DNA of 64,000 nucleotides from Auanema rhodensis (lineage: Eukaryota; Nematoda; Chromadorea; Rhabditida; Rhabditidae), in contig OZ059899.1 of assembly GCA_964057225.1 (NCBI GenBank), positions 17,182,501 to 17,246,500 on the forward strand, written 5' to 3'. Shown piece by piece: positions 40,701 to 54,038 of the stretch. The position numbers and the translations under genes are program-made. The notes beneath the pieces are model-generated. The model was not told the DNA's origin. It made no database searches and saw nothing but the letters and a program-made list of their open reading frames with translations. Position 1 is the first letter of the stretch; each line of letters opens with the position of its first letter.

Positions 40701-41053
40701 GAACTTATATCAGTTGATATCTCGGTGCATTTTTAAGCTAGCGCAAATCTGATAACACAGATCGACGCAGCTTACAAATCCGCATCGAATGCACTATACA
40801 ACATTGAGAAACGCTTAATACAAAAATTAGTTATGATCGTTTGAAAAATGATGCATTAGTGTATGTTGAGTTTCCATGTACACTCAACATTGCTTCCAAA
40901 AACATTTTGACAAAAATTTTTCCAAAAAATTTCAAAATAATTTCGCAAAAAGTGAATGTTTTTAGATTCCGTTTTTCAAGGCAAAGACGATGGACAATGT
41001 TATTCAACGAAAAAATTAATTCTGCAGGGTGAAAATCGAGGATATAAGTGTGA
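34736..41053 (+). repeat. Four-monomer higher-order repeat, 1404 bp, copy 1
   Basis: The unit is: a CTTTTTCCG monomer with CTCCAG end; a CGAAACAAT monomer with TTCAGGGC (usually also CAATTTTAC); a CGAAATAAT monomer with AGTTTAAAAA and TACTACA; and a GTGAATG monomer with CTTACAAAT. Full sets lie at 34736-36139, 36140-37543, 37895-39298 and 39650-41053. Single extra monomers interrupt the rhythm: the fourth type is doubled at 37544-37894 and the first type at 39299-39649. The regular order, with single-monomer slips, is what unequal exchange out of register would give. Confidence 0.85.
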
Positions 41054-41403
41054 ACTTATATCAGTTGATATCTCGGTGCATTTTTAAGCTAGCGCAAATC
41101 TGATAACACAGATCGACGCAGCTTACAAATCCGCATCGAATGCTTATACAACATTGAGAAACGCTTAATACAAAAATTAGTTATGATCGTTTGAAAAAAG
41201 ACGCATTAGTGTATGTTGAGTTTCCATGTACACTCAACATTGCTTCCAAAAACATTTTGACAAAAATTTTTCCAAAAAATTTCAAAATAATTTCGCAAAA
41301 AGTAAATGTTTTTAGATTCCTTTTTTCCAGGCAAAGACGATGGACATTGTTATTCAACGAAAAAATTAATTCTGCAGGGTGAAAATCGAGGATATAAGTG
41401 TGA
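41054..41403 (+). repeat. 350-bp monomer with 1-bp deletion (copy 1)
   Basis: One C is missing from the GCCTTATAC region (here GCTTATAC, near 41143). This monomer also carries TTCCAGG near 41327. The same two changes are found at 53689-54038. With the seven D monomers, these two are the only units that depart from 351 bp. Confidence 0.9.
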
Positions 41404-42807
41404 ACTTATATCAGTTGATATCTCGGTGCATTTTTAAGCTAGCGCAAATCTAATAACACAGATCGACGCAGCTTAAAAATCCGCATCGAATGCACTATAC
41501 TACATTGAGAAACGCTTAATACAAAAATTAGTTATGATCGTTTGAAAAAAGACGCATTAGTGTATGTTGAGTTTCCATGTACACTCAACATTGCTTCCAA
41601 AAACATTTTGACAAAAATTTTTCCAAAAAATTTCAAAATAATTTCGCAAAAAGTAAATGTTTTTAGATTCCTTTTTTCAAGGCAAAGACGATGGACATTG
41701 TTATTCAACGAAAAAATTAATTCTGCAGGGTGAAAATCGAGGATATAAGTGTGAACTTATATCAGTTGATATCTCGGTGCATTTTTAAGCTAGCGCAAAT
41801 CTGATAACACAGATCGACGCAGCTTACAAATCCGCATCGAATGCACTATACAACATTGAGAAACGCTTAATACAAAAATTAGTTATGATCGTTTGAAAAA
41901 TGATGCATTAGTGTATGTTGAGTTTCCATGTACACTCAACATTGCTTCCAAAAACATTTTGACAAAAATTTTTCCAAAAAATTTCAAAATAATTTCGCAA
42001 AAAGTGAATGTTTTTAGATTCCGTTTTTCAAGGCAAAGACGATGGACAATGTTATTCAACGAAAAAATTAATTCTGCAGGGTGAAAATCGAGGATATAAG
42101 TGTGAACTTATATCAGTTGATATCTCGGTGCATTTTTAAGCTAGCGCAAATCTGATAACACAGATCGACGCAGCTTACAAATCCGCATCGAATGCCTTAT
42201 ACAACATTGAGAAACGCTTAATACAAAAATTAGTTATGATCGTTTGAAAAAAGACGCATTAGTGTATGTTGAGTTTCCATGTACACTCAACATTGCTTCC
42301 AAAAACATTTTGACAAAAATTTTTCCAAAAAATTTCGAAATAATTTCGCAAAAAGTAAATGTTTTTAGATTCCTTTTTTCAAGGCAAAGACGATGGACAT
42401 TGTTATTCAACGAAAAAATTAATTCTGCAGGGTGAAAATCGAGGATATAAGTGTGAACTTATATCAGTTGATATCTCGGTGCATTTTTAAGCTAGCGCAA
42501 ATCTGATAACACAGATCGACGCAGCTTACAAATCCGCATCGAATGCCTTATACAACATTGAGAAACGCTTAATACAAAAATTAGTTATGATCGTTTGAAA
42601 AAAGACGCATTAGTGTATGTTGAGTTTCCATGTACACTCAACATTGCTTCCAAAAACATTTTGACAAAAATTTTTCCAAAAAATTTCAAAATAATTTCGC
42701 AAAAAGTAAATGTTTTTAGATTCCTTTTTTCAAGGTAAAGACGATGGACATTGTTATTCAACGAAAAAATTAATTCTGCAGGGTGAAAATCGAGGATATA
42801 AGTGTGA

Positions 42808-43509
42808 ACTTATATCAGTTGATATCTCGGTGCATTTTTAAGCTAGCGCAAATCTGATAACACAGATCGACGCAGTTTAAAAATCCGCATCGAATGCACT
42901 ATACTACATTGAGAAACGCTTAATACAAAACTTAGTTATGATCGTTTGAAAAAAGATGCATTAGTGTATGTTGAGTTTCCATGTACACTCAACATTGCTT
43001 CCAAAAACATTTTGACAAAAATTTTTCCAAAAAATTTCAAAATAATTTCGCAAAAAGTGAATGTTTTTAGATTCCGTTTTTCAAGGTAAAGACGATGGAC
43101 AATGTTATTCAACGAAAAAATTAATTCTGCAGGGTGAAAATCGAGGATATAAGTGTGAACTTATATCAGTTGATATCTCGGTGCATTTTTAAGCTAGCGC
43201 AAATCTGATAACACAGATCGACGCAGCTTACAAATCCGCATCGAATGCCTTATACAACATTGAGAAACGCTTAATACAAAAATTAGTTATGATCGTTTGA
43301 AAAAAGACGCATTAGTGTATGTTGAGTTTCCATGTACACTCAACATTGCTTCCAAAAACATTTTGACAAAAATTTTTCCAAAAAATTTCAAAATAATTTC
43401 GCAAAAAGTGAATGTTTTTAGATTCCGTTTTTCAAGGCAAAGACGATGGACAATGTTATTCAACGAAAAAATTAATTCTGCAGAATGAAAATCGAGGATA
43501 TAAGAAGGA
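42808..43509 (+). repeat. Two monomers of copy 1 that correspond to one in copy 2
   Basis: The monomer at 42808-43158 has the left half of the CGAAATAAT family (AGTTTAAAAA, TACTACA, AAACTTAG, AAGATGC) and a GTGAATG right half with AAGGTAAAG. The monomer at 43159-43509 has CTTACAAAT and GACGC on the left, CAAGGCAAAG on the right, and ends GCAGAATG with a changed junction loop. In copy 2 a single monomer, 55443-55793, combines the left part of the first with the right part of the second. Confidence 0.8.
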
Positions 43510-43517
43510 ACTTATAT
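43496..43517. other. Variant junction inverted repeat with altered loop
   Basis: Here the junction reads GATATAAG, AAGGAA, CTTATATC instead of GATATAAGT, GTGA, ACTTATATC. The loop bases change while 8-bp arms remain perfectly paired. Similar junctions occur near 44549, 55787, 56840 and 58943, each after a monomer ending GCAGAATG. Two later GCAGAATG monomers (ends near 59633 and 62441) keep the ordinary GTGTGAAC loop. Confidence 0.75.
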
Positions 43518-44634
43518 CAGTTGATATCTCGGTGCATTTTTAAGCTAGCGCAAATCTGATAACACAGATCGACGCAGCTTACAAATCCGCATCGAATGCC
43601 TTATACAACATTGAGAAACGCTTAATACAAAAATTAGTTATGATCGTTTGAAAAAAGACGCATTAGTGTATGTTGAGTTTCCATGTACACTCAACATTGC
43701 TTCCAAAAACATTTTGACAAAAATTTTTCCAAAAAATTTCAAAATAATTTCGCAAAAAGTAAATGTTTTTAGATTCCTTTTTTCAAGGTAAAGACGATGG
43801 ACATTGTTATTCAACGAAAAAATTAATTCTGCAGGGTGAAAATCGAGGATATAAGTGTGAACTTATATCAGTTGATATCTCGGTGCATTTTTAAGCTAGC
43901 GCAAATCTGATAACACAGATCGACGCAGTTTAAAAATCCGCATCGAATGCACTATACTACATTGAGAAACGCTTAATACAAAACTTAGTTATGATCGTTT
44001 GAAAAAAGATGCATTAGTGTATGTTGAGTTTCCATGTACACTCAACATTGCTTCCAAAAACATTTTGACAAAAATTTTTCCAAAAAATTTCAAAATAATT
44101 TCGCAAAAAGTGAATGTTTTTAGATTCCGTTTTTCAACGTAAAGACGATGGACAATGTTATTCAACGAAAAAATTAATTCTGCAGGGTGAAAATCGAGGA
44201 TATAAGTGTGAACTTATATCAGTTGATATCTCGGTGCATTTTTAAGCTAGCGCAAATCTGATAACACAGATCGACGCAGCTTACAAATCCGCATCGAATG
44301 CCTTATACAACATTGAGAAACGCTTAATACAAAAATTAGTTATGATCGTTTGAAAAAAGACGCATTAGTGTATGTGGAGTTTCCATGTACACTCAACATT
44401 GCTTCCAAAAACATTTTGACAAAATTTTTTTCGAAAAATTTCAAAATAATTTCGCAAAAAGTAAATGTTTTTAGATTCCTTTTTTTAAGGCAAAGACGAT
44501 GGACAATGTTATTCAACGAAAAAATTAATTCTGCAGAATGAAAATCGAGGATATAAGAAGGAACTTATATCAGTTGATATCTCGGTGCATTTTTAAGCTA
44601 GCGCAAATCTGATAACACAGATCGACGCAGCTTA

Positions 44635-44857
44635 CAAATCCGCATCGAATGCCTTATACAACATTGAGAAACGCTTAATACAAAAATTAGTTATGATCGT
44701 TTGAAAAATGATGCATTAGTGTATGTTGAGTTTCCATGTACACTCAACATTGCTTCCAAAAACAATTTTACAAAAATTTTTCCGAAAAATTTCGAAACAA
44801 TTTCGCAAAAAGTAGATGTTTTTAGATTCCTTTTTTCAGGGCAAAGACGATGGACAA
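44635..44857 (+). repeat. Spacer between the two segmental copies
   Basis: This 223-bp stretch belongs to the CGAAACAAT type with CAATTTTAC and TTCAGGGC, otherwise found inside the four-monomer repeat. It keeps the 351-bp register perfectly, so no base has been lost or gained at either junction. Both breakpoints therefore lie in homologous satellite sequence, as expected for exchange between misaligned arrays. Confidence 0.7.
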
Positions 44858-47370
44858 TGTTATTCAACGAAAAAATTAATTCTGCAGGGTGAAAATCGAG
44901 GATATAAGTGTGAACTTATATCAGTTGATATCTCGGTGCATTTTTAAGCTAGCGCAAATCTGATAACACAGATCGACGCAGCTTAAAAATCCGCATCGAA
45001 TGCACTATACTACATTGAGAAACGCTTAATACAAAAATTAGTTATGATCGTTTGAAAAAAGACGCATTAGTGTATGTTGAGTTTCCATGTACACTCAACA
45101 TTGCTTCCAAAAACATTTTTACAAAAATTTTTCCGAAAAATTTCAAAATAATTTCGCAAAAAGTAGATGTTTTTAGATTCCTTTTTTCAAGGCAAAGACG
45201 ATGGACAATGTTATTCAACGGAAAAATTAATTCTGCAGGGTGAAAATCGAGGATATAAGTGTGAACTTATATCAGTTGATATCTCGGTGCATTTTTAAGC
45301 TAGCGCAAATCTGATAACACAGATCGACGCAGCTTAAAAATCCGCATCGAATGCACTATACAACATTGAGAAACGCTTAATACAAAAATTAGTTATGATC
45401 GTTTGAAAAATGATGCATTAGTGTATGTTGAGTTTCCATGTACACTCAACATTGCTTCCAAAAACATTTTTACAAAACTTTTTCCGAAAAATTTCAAAAT
45501 AATTTCGCAAAAAGTAGATGTTTTTAGATTCCTTTTTTCAAGGCAAAGACGATGGACAATGTTATTCAACGAAAAAATTAATTCTCCAGGGTGAAAATCG
45601 AGGATATAAGTGTGAACTTATATCAGTTGATATCTCGGTGCATTTTTAAGCTAGCGCAAATCTGATAACACAGATCGACGCAGCTTACAAATCCGCATCG
45701 AATGCCTTATACTACATTGAGAAACGCTTAATACAAAAATTAGTTATGATCGTTTGAAAAAAGACGCATTAGTGTATGTTGAGTTTCCATGTACACTCAA
45801 CATTGCTTCCAAAAACATTTTGACAAAAATTTTTCCAAAAAATTTCAAAATATTTTCGCAAAAAGTAAATGTTTTTAGATTCCTTTTTTCAAGGCAAAGA
45901 CGATGGACATTGTTATTCAACGAAAAAATTAATTCTGCAGGGTGAAAATCGAGGATATAAGTGTGAACTTATATCAGTTGATATCTCGGTGCATTTTTAA
46001 GCTAGCGCAAATCTGATAACACAGATCGACGCAGCTTAAAAATCCGCATCGAATGCACTATACTACATTGAGAAACGCTTAATACAAAAATTAGTTATGA
46101 TCGTTTGAAAAAAGACGCATTAGTGTATGTTGAGTTTCCATGTACACTCAACATTGCTTCCAAAAACATTTTTACAAAACTTTTTCCGAAAAATTTCAAA
46201 ATAATTTCGCAAAAAGTAGATGTTTTTAGATTCCTTTTTTCAAGGCAAAGACGATGGACAATGTTATTCAACGAAAAAATTAATTCTCCAGGGTGAAAAT
46301 CGAGGATATAAGTGTGAACTTATATCAGTTGATATCTCGGTGCATTTTTAAGCTAGCGCAAATCTGATAACACAGATCGACGCAGCTTAAAAATCCGCAT
46401 CGAATGCACTATACAACATTGAGAAACGCTCAATACAAAAATTAGTTATGATCGTTTGAAAAATGATGCATTAGTGTATGTTGAGTTTCCATGTACACTC
46501 AACATTGCTTCCAAAAACATTTTTACAAAAATTTTTCCGAAAAATTTCAAAATAATTTCGCAAAAAGTAGATGTTTTTAGATTCCTTTTTTCAAGGCAAA
46601 GACGATGGACAATGTTATTCAACGGAAAAATTAATTCTGCAGGGTGAAAATCGAGGATATAAGTGTGAACTTATATCAGTTGATATCTCGGTGCATTTTT
46701 AAGCTAGCGCAAATCTGATAACACAGATCGACGCAGCTTAAAAATCCGCATCGAATGCACTATACAACATTGAGAAACGCTTAATACAAAAATTAGTTAT
46801 GATCGTTTGAAAAATGATGCATTAGTGTATGTTGAGTTTCCATGTACACTCAACATTGCTTCCAAAAACATTTTTACAAAACTTTTTCTGAAAAATTTCA
46901 AAATAATTTCGCAAAAAGTAGATGTTTTTAGATTCCTTTTTTCAAGGCAAAGACGATGGACAATGTTATTCAACGAAAAAATTAATTCTCCAGGGTGAAA
47001 ATCGAGGATATAAGTGTGAACTTATATCAGTTGATATCTCGGTGCATTTTTAAGCTAGCGCAAATCTGATAACACAGATCGACGCAGCTTAAAAATCCGC
47101 ATCGAATGCACTATACAACATTGAGAAACGCTTAATACAAAAATTAGTTATGATCGTTTGAAAAATGATGCATTAGTGTATGTTGAGTTTCCATGTACAC
47201 TCAACATTGCTTCCAAAAACATTTTGACAAAAATTTTTCCAAAAAATTTCAAAATAATTTCGCAAAAAGTGAATGTTTTTAGATTCCGTTTTTCAAGGCA
47301 AAGACGATGGACAATGTTATTCAACGGAAAAATTAATTCTGCAGGGTGAAAATCGAGGATATAAGTGTGA

Positions 47371-50300
47371 ACTTATATCAGTTGATATCTCGGTGCATTT
47401 TTAAGCTAGCGCAAATCTGATAACACAGATCGACGCAGCTTAAAAATCCGCATCGAATGCACTATACAACATTGAGAAACGCTTAATACAAAAATTAGTT
47501 ATGATCGTTTGAAAAATGATGCATTAGTGTATGTTGAGTTTCCATGTACACTCAACATTGCTTCCAAAAACATTTTTACAAAACTTTTTCCGAAAAATTT
47601 CAAAATAATTTCGCAAAAAGTGAATGTTTTTAGATTCCGTTTTTCAAGGCAAAGACGATGGACAATGTTATTCAACGGAAAAATTAATTCTCCAGGGTGA
47701 AAATCGAGGATATAAGTGTGAACTTATATCAGTTGATATCTCGGTGCATTTTTAAGCTAGCGCAAATCTGATAACACAGATCGACGCAGCTTAAAAATCC
47801 GCATCGAATGCACTATACAACATTGAGAAACGCTTAATACAAAAATTAGTTATGATCGTTTGAAAAATGATGCATTAGTGTATGTTGAGTTTCCATGTAC
47901 ACTCAACATTGCTTCCAAAAACAATTTTACAAAAATTTTTCCGAAAAATTTCGAAACAATTTCGCAAAAAGTAGATGTTTTTAGATTCCTTTTTTCAGGG
48001 CAAAGACGATGGACATTGTTATTCAACGAAAAAATTAATTCTGCAGGGTGAAAATCGAGGATATAAGTGTGAACTTATATCAGTTGATATCTCGGTGCAT
48101 TTTTAAGCTAGCGCAAATCTGATAACACAGATCGACGCAGTTTAAAAATCCGCATCGAATGCACTATACTACATTGAGAAACGCTTAATACAAAACTTAG
48201 TTATGATCGTTTGAAAAAAGATGCATTAGTGTATGTTGAGTTTCCATGTACACTCAACATTGCTTCCAAAAACATTTTTACAAAAATTTTTCCGAAAAAT
48301 TTCGAAATAATTTCGCAGAAAGTAGATGTTTTTAGATTCCTTTTTTCAAGGCAAAGACGATGGACATTGTTATTCAACGAAAAAATTAATTCTGCAGGGT
48401 GAAAATCGAGGATATAAGTGTGAACTTATATCAGTTGATATCTCGGTGCATTTTTAAGCTAGCGCAAATCTGATAACACAGATCGACGCAGCTTACAAAT
48501 CCGCATCGAATGCACTATACAACATTGAGAAACGCTTAATACAAAAATTAGTTATGATCGTTTGAAAAATGATGCATTAGTGTATGTTGAGTTTCCATGT
48601 ACACTCAACATTGCTTCCAAAAACATTTTGACAAAAATTTTTCCAAAAAATTTCAAAATAATTTCGCAAAAAGTGAATGTTTTTAGATTCCGTTTTTCAA
48701 GGCAAAGACGATGGACAATGTTATTCAACGAAAAAATTAATTCTGCAGGGTGAAAATCGAGGATATAAGTGTGAACTTATATCAGTTGATATCTCGGTGC
48801 ATTTTTAAGCTAGCGCAAATCTGATAACACAGATCGACGCAGCTTACAAATCCGCATCGAATGCCTTATACAACATTGAGAAACGCTTAATACAAAAATT
48901 AGTTATGATCGTTTGAAAAATGATGCATTAGTGTATGTTGAGTTTCCATGTACACTCAACATTGCTTCCAAAAACATTTTTACAAAACTTTTTCCGAAAA
49001 ATTTCAAAATAATTTCGCAAAAAGTGAATGTTTTTAGATTCCGTTTTTCAAGGCAAAGACGATGGACAATGTTATTCAACGGAAAAATTAATTCTCCAGG
49101 GTGAAAATCGAGGATATAAGTGTGAACTTATATCAGTTGATATCTCGGTGCATTTTTAAGCTAGCGCAAATCTGATAACACAGATCGACGCAGCTTAAAA
49201 ATCCGCATCGAATGCACTATACAACATTGAGAAACGCTTAATACAAAAATTAGTTATGATCGTTTGAAAAATGATGCATTAGTGTATGTTGAGTTTCCAT
49301 GTACACTCAACATTGCTTCCAAAAACAATTTTACAAAAATTTTTCCGAAAAATTTCGAAACAATTTCGCAAAAAGTAGATGTTTTTAGATTCCTTTTTTC
49401 AGGGCAAAGACGATGGACATTGTTATTCAACGAAAAAATTAATTCTGCAGGGTGAAAATCGAGGATATAAGTGTGAACTTATATCAGTTGATATCTCGGT
49501 GCATTTTTAAGCTAGCGCAAATCTGATAACACAGATCGACGCAGTTTAAAAATCCGCATCGAATGCACTATACTACATTGAGAAACGCTTAATACAAAAC
49601 TTAGTTATGATCGTTTGAAAAAAGATGCATTAGTGTATGTTGAGTTTCCATGTACACTCAACATTGCTTCCAAAAACATTTTTACAAAAATTTTTCCGAA
49701 AAATTTCGAAATAATTTCGCAGAAAGTAGATGTTTTTAGATTCCTTTTTTCAAGGCAAAGACGATGGACATTGTTATTCAACGAAAAAATTAATTCTGCA
49801 GGGTGAAAATCGAGGATATAAGTGTGAACTTATATCAGTTGATATCTCGGTGCATTTTTAAGCTAGCGCAAATCTGATAACACAGATCGACGCAGCTTAC
49901 AAATCCGCATCGAATGCACTATACAACATTGAGAAACGCTTAATACAAAAATTAGTTATGATCGTTTGAAAAATGATGCATTAGTGTATGTTGAGTTTCC
50001 ATGTACACTCAACATTGCTTCCAAAAACATTTTGACAAAAATTTTTCCAAAAAATTTCAAAATAATTTCGCAAAAAGTGAATGTTTTTAGATTTCGTTTT
50101 TCAAGGCAAAGACGATGGACAATGTTATTCAACGAAAAAATTAATTCTGCAGGGTGAAAATCGAGGATATAAGTGTGAACTTATATCAGTTGATATCTCG
50201 GTGCATTTTTAAGCTAGCGCAAATCTGATAACACAGATCGACGCAGCTTACAAATCCGCATCGAATGCACTATACAACATTGAGAAACGCTTAATACAAA

Positions 50301-53300
50301 AATTAGTTATGATCGTTTGAAAAATGATGCATTAGTGTATGTTGAGTTTCCATGTACACTCAACATTGCTTCCAAAAACATTTTGACAAAAATTTTTCCA
50401 AAAAATTTCAAAATAATTTCGCAAAAAGTGAATGTTTTTAGATTTCGTTTTTCAAGGCAAAGACGATGGACAATGTTATTCAACGAAAAAATTAATTCTG
50501 CAGGGTGAAAATCGAGGATATAAGTGTGAACTTATATCAGTTGATATCTCGGTGCATTTTTAAGCTAGCGCAAATCTGATAACACAGATCGACGCAGCTT
50601 ACAAATCCGCATCGAATGCCTTATACAACATTGAGAAACGCTTAATACAAAAATTAGTTATGATCGTTTGAAAAATGATGCATTAGTGTATGTTGAGTTT
50701 CCATGTACACTCAACATTGCTTCCAAAAACATTTTTACAAAACTTTTTCCGAAAAATTTCAAAATAATTTCGCAAAAAGTAGATGTTTTTAGATTCCTTT
50801 TTTCAAGGCAAAGACGATGGACAATGTTATTCAACGAAAAAATTAATTCTCCAGGGTGAAAATCGAGGATATAAGTGTGAACTTATATCAGTTGATATCT
50901 CGGTGCATTTTTAAGCTAGCGCAAATCTGATAACACAGATCGACGCAGCTTAAAAATCCGCATCGAATGCACTATACAACATTGAGAAACGCTCAATACA
51001 AAAATTAGTTATGATCGTTTGAAAAATGATGCATTAGTGTATGTTGAGTTTCCATGTACACTCAACATTGCTTCCAAAAACAATTTTACAAAAATTTTTC
51101 CGAAAAATTTCGAAACAATTTCGCAAAAAGTAGATGTTTTTAGATTCCTTTTTTCAGGGCAAAGACGATGGACATTGTTATTCAACGAAAAAATTAATTC
51201 TGCAGGGTGAAAATCGAGGATATAAGTGTGAACTTATATCAGTTGATATCTCGGTGCATTTTTAAGCTAGCGCAAATCTGATAACACAGATCGACGCAGT
51301 TTAAAAATCCGCATCGAATGCACTATACTACATTGAGAAACGCTTAATACAAAACTTAGTTATGATCGTTTGAAAAAAGATGCATTAGTGTATGTTGAGT
51401 TTCCATGTACACTCAACATTGCTTCCAAAAACATTTTTACAAAAATTTTTCCGAAAAATTTCGAAATAATTTCGCAGAAAGTAGATGTTTTTAGATTCCT
51501 TTTTTCAAGGCAAAGACGATGGACATTGTTATTCAACGAAAAAATTAATTCTGCAGGGTGAAAATCGAGGATATAAGTGTGAACTTATATCAGTTGATAT
51601 CTCGGTGCATTTTTAAGCTAGCGCAAATCTGATAACACAGATCGACGCAGCTTACAAATCCGCATCGAATGCACTATACAACATTGAGAAACGCTTAATA
51701 CAAAAATTAGTTATGATCGTTTGAAAAATGATGCATTAGTGTATGTTGAGTTTCCATGTACACTCAACATTGCTTCCAAAAACATTTTGACAAAAATTTT
51801 TCCAAAAAATTTCAAAATAATTTCGCAAAAAGTGAATGTTTTTAGATTTCGTTTTTCAAGGCAAAGACGATGGACAATGTTATTCAACGAAAAAATTAAT
51901 TCTGCAGGGTGAAAATCGAGGATATAAGTGTGAACTTATATCAGTTGATATCTCGGTGCATTTTTAAGCTAGCGCAAATCTGATAACACAGATCGACGCA
52001 GCTTACAAATCCGCATCGAATGCCTTATACAACATTGAGAAACGCTTAATACAAAAATTAGTTATGATCGTTTGAAAAATGATGCATTAGTGTATGTTGA
52101 GTTTCCATGTACACTCAACATTGCTTCCAAAAACATTTTTACAAAACTTTTTCCGAAAAATTTCAAAATAATTTCGCAAAAAGTAGATGTTTTTAGATTC
52201 CTTTTTTCAAGGCAAAGACGATGGACAATGTTATTCAACGAAAAAATTAATTCTCCAGGGTGAAAATCGAGGATATAAGTGTGAACTTATATCAGTTGAT
52301 ATCTCGGTGCATTTTTAAGCTAGCGCAAATCTGATAACACAGATCGACGCAGCTTAAAAATCCGCATCGAATGCACTATACAACATTGAGAAACGCTTAA
52401 TACAAAAATTTGTTATGATCGTTTGAAAAATGATGCATTAGTGTATGTTGAGTTTCCATGTACACTCAACATTGCTTCCAAAAACATTTTTACAAAACTT
52501 TTTCCGAAAAATTTCAAAATAATTTCGCAAAAAGTAGATGTTTTTAGATTCCTTTTTTCAAGGCAAAGACGATGGACAATGTTATTCAACGAAAAAATTA
52601 ATTCTCCAGGGTGAAAATCGAGGATATAAGTGTGAACTTATATCAGTTGATATCTCGGTGCATTTTTAAGCTAGCGCAAATCTGATAACACAGATCGACG
52701 CAGCTTAAAAATCCGCATCGAATGCACTATACAACATTGAGAAACGCTTAATACAAAAATTAGTTATGATCGTTTGAAAAATGATGCATTAGTGTATGTT
52801 GAGTTTCCATGTACACTCAACATTGCTTCCAAAAACATTTTTACAAAAATTTTTCCGAAAAATTTCGAAACAATTTCGCAAAAAGTAGATGTTTTTAGAT
52901 TCCTTTTTTCAGGGCAAAGACGATGGACATTGTTATTCAACGAAAAAATTAATTCTGCAGGGTGAAAATCGAGGATATAAGTGTGAACTTATATCAGTTG
53001 ATATCTCGGTGCATTTTTAAGCTAGCGCAAATCTGATAACACAGATCGACGCAGTTTAAAAATCCGCATCGAATGCACTATACTACATTGAGAAACGCTT
53101 AATACAAAACTTAGTTATGATCGTTTGAAAAAAGATGCATTAGTGTATGTTGAGTTTCCATGTACACTCAACATTGCTTCCAAAAACATTTTTACAAAAA
53201 TTTTTCCGAAAAATTTCGAAATAATTTCGCAGAAAGTAGATGTTTTTAGATTCCTTTTTTCAAGGCAAAGACGATGGACATTGTTATTCAACGAAAAAAT

Positions 53301-53688
53301 TAATTCTGCAGGGTGAAAATCGAGGATATAAGTGTGAACTTATATCAGTTGATATCTCGGTGCATTTTTAAGCTAGCGCAAATCTGATAACACAGATCGA
53401 CGCAGCTTACAAATCCGCATCGAATGCACTATACAACATTGAGAAACGCTTAATACAAAAATTAGTTATGATCGTTTGAAAAATGATGCATTAGTGTATG
53501 TTGAGTTTCCATGTACACTCAACATTGCTTCCAAAAACATTTTGACAAAAATTTTTCCAAAAAATTTCAAAATAATTTCGCAAAAAGTGAATGTTTTTAG
53601 ATTCCGTTTTTCAAGGCAAAGACGATGGACAATGTTATTCAACGAAAAAATTAATTCTGCAGGGTGAAAATCGAGGATATAAGTGTGA
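47371..53688 (+). repeat. Four-monomer higher-order repeat, 1404 bp, copy 2
   Basis: This repeats the arrangement at 34736-41053 exactly, including the extra monomers. Full sets lie at 47371-48774, 48775-50178, 50530-51933 and 52285-53688, with single extra monomers at 50179-50529 and 51934-52284. The private ATTTCG form of the fourth monomer appears in the same three places (near 50092, 50443 and 51847) as in copy 1. The four-monomer amplification therefore came before the segmental duplication. Confidence 0.85.
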
Positions 53689-54038
53689 ACTTATATCAGT
53701 TGATATCTCGGTGCATTTTTAAGCTAGCGCAAATCTGATAACACAGATCGACGCAGCTTACAAATCCGCATCGAATGCTTATACAACATTGAGAAACGCT
53801 TAATACAAAAATTAGTTATGATCGTTTGAAAAAAGACGCATTAGTGTATGTTGAGTTTCCATGTACACTCAACATTGCTTCCAAAAACATTTTGACAAAA
53901 ATTTTTCCAAAAAATTTCAAAATAATTTCGCAAAAAGTAAATGTTTTTAGATTCCTTTTTTCCAGGCAAAGACGATGGACATTGTTATTCAACGAAAAAA
54001 TTAATTCTGCAGGGTGAAAATCGAGGATATAAGTGTGA
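53689..54038 (+). repeat. 350-bp monomer with 1-bp deletion (copy 2)
   Basis: It carries the same 1-bp deletion (near 53778) and the same TTCCAGG change (near 53962) as 41054-41403. Sharing both private changes at the expected offset of 12635 bp is direct evidence that the two segments derive from one another. Confidence 0.9.

Larger units (their letters stand above)
32223..44634 (+). repeat. Segmental duplication, copy 1 (12412 bp)
   Basis: This segment matches 44858-56918 at a constant offset of 12635 bp up to about 43 kb and 12284 bp afterwards. Shared private variants include T at 34254 (copy 2: 46889), T at 39776 (52411), a 1-bp deletion near 41143 (53778), A at 41452 (54087) and TTCCAGG near 41327 (53962). 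The left limit is the first difference outside the match (T32222 against A44857), and the right limit is C44635 against A56919. The only internal difference noticed is one extra 351-bp monomer in this copy. Confidence 0.85.
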
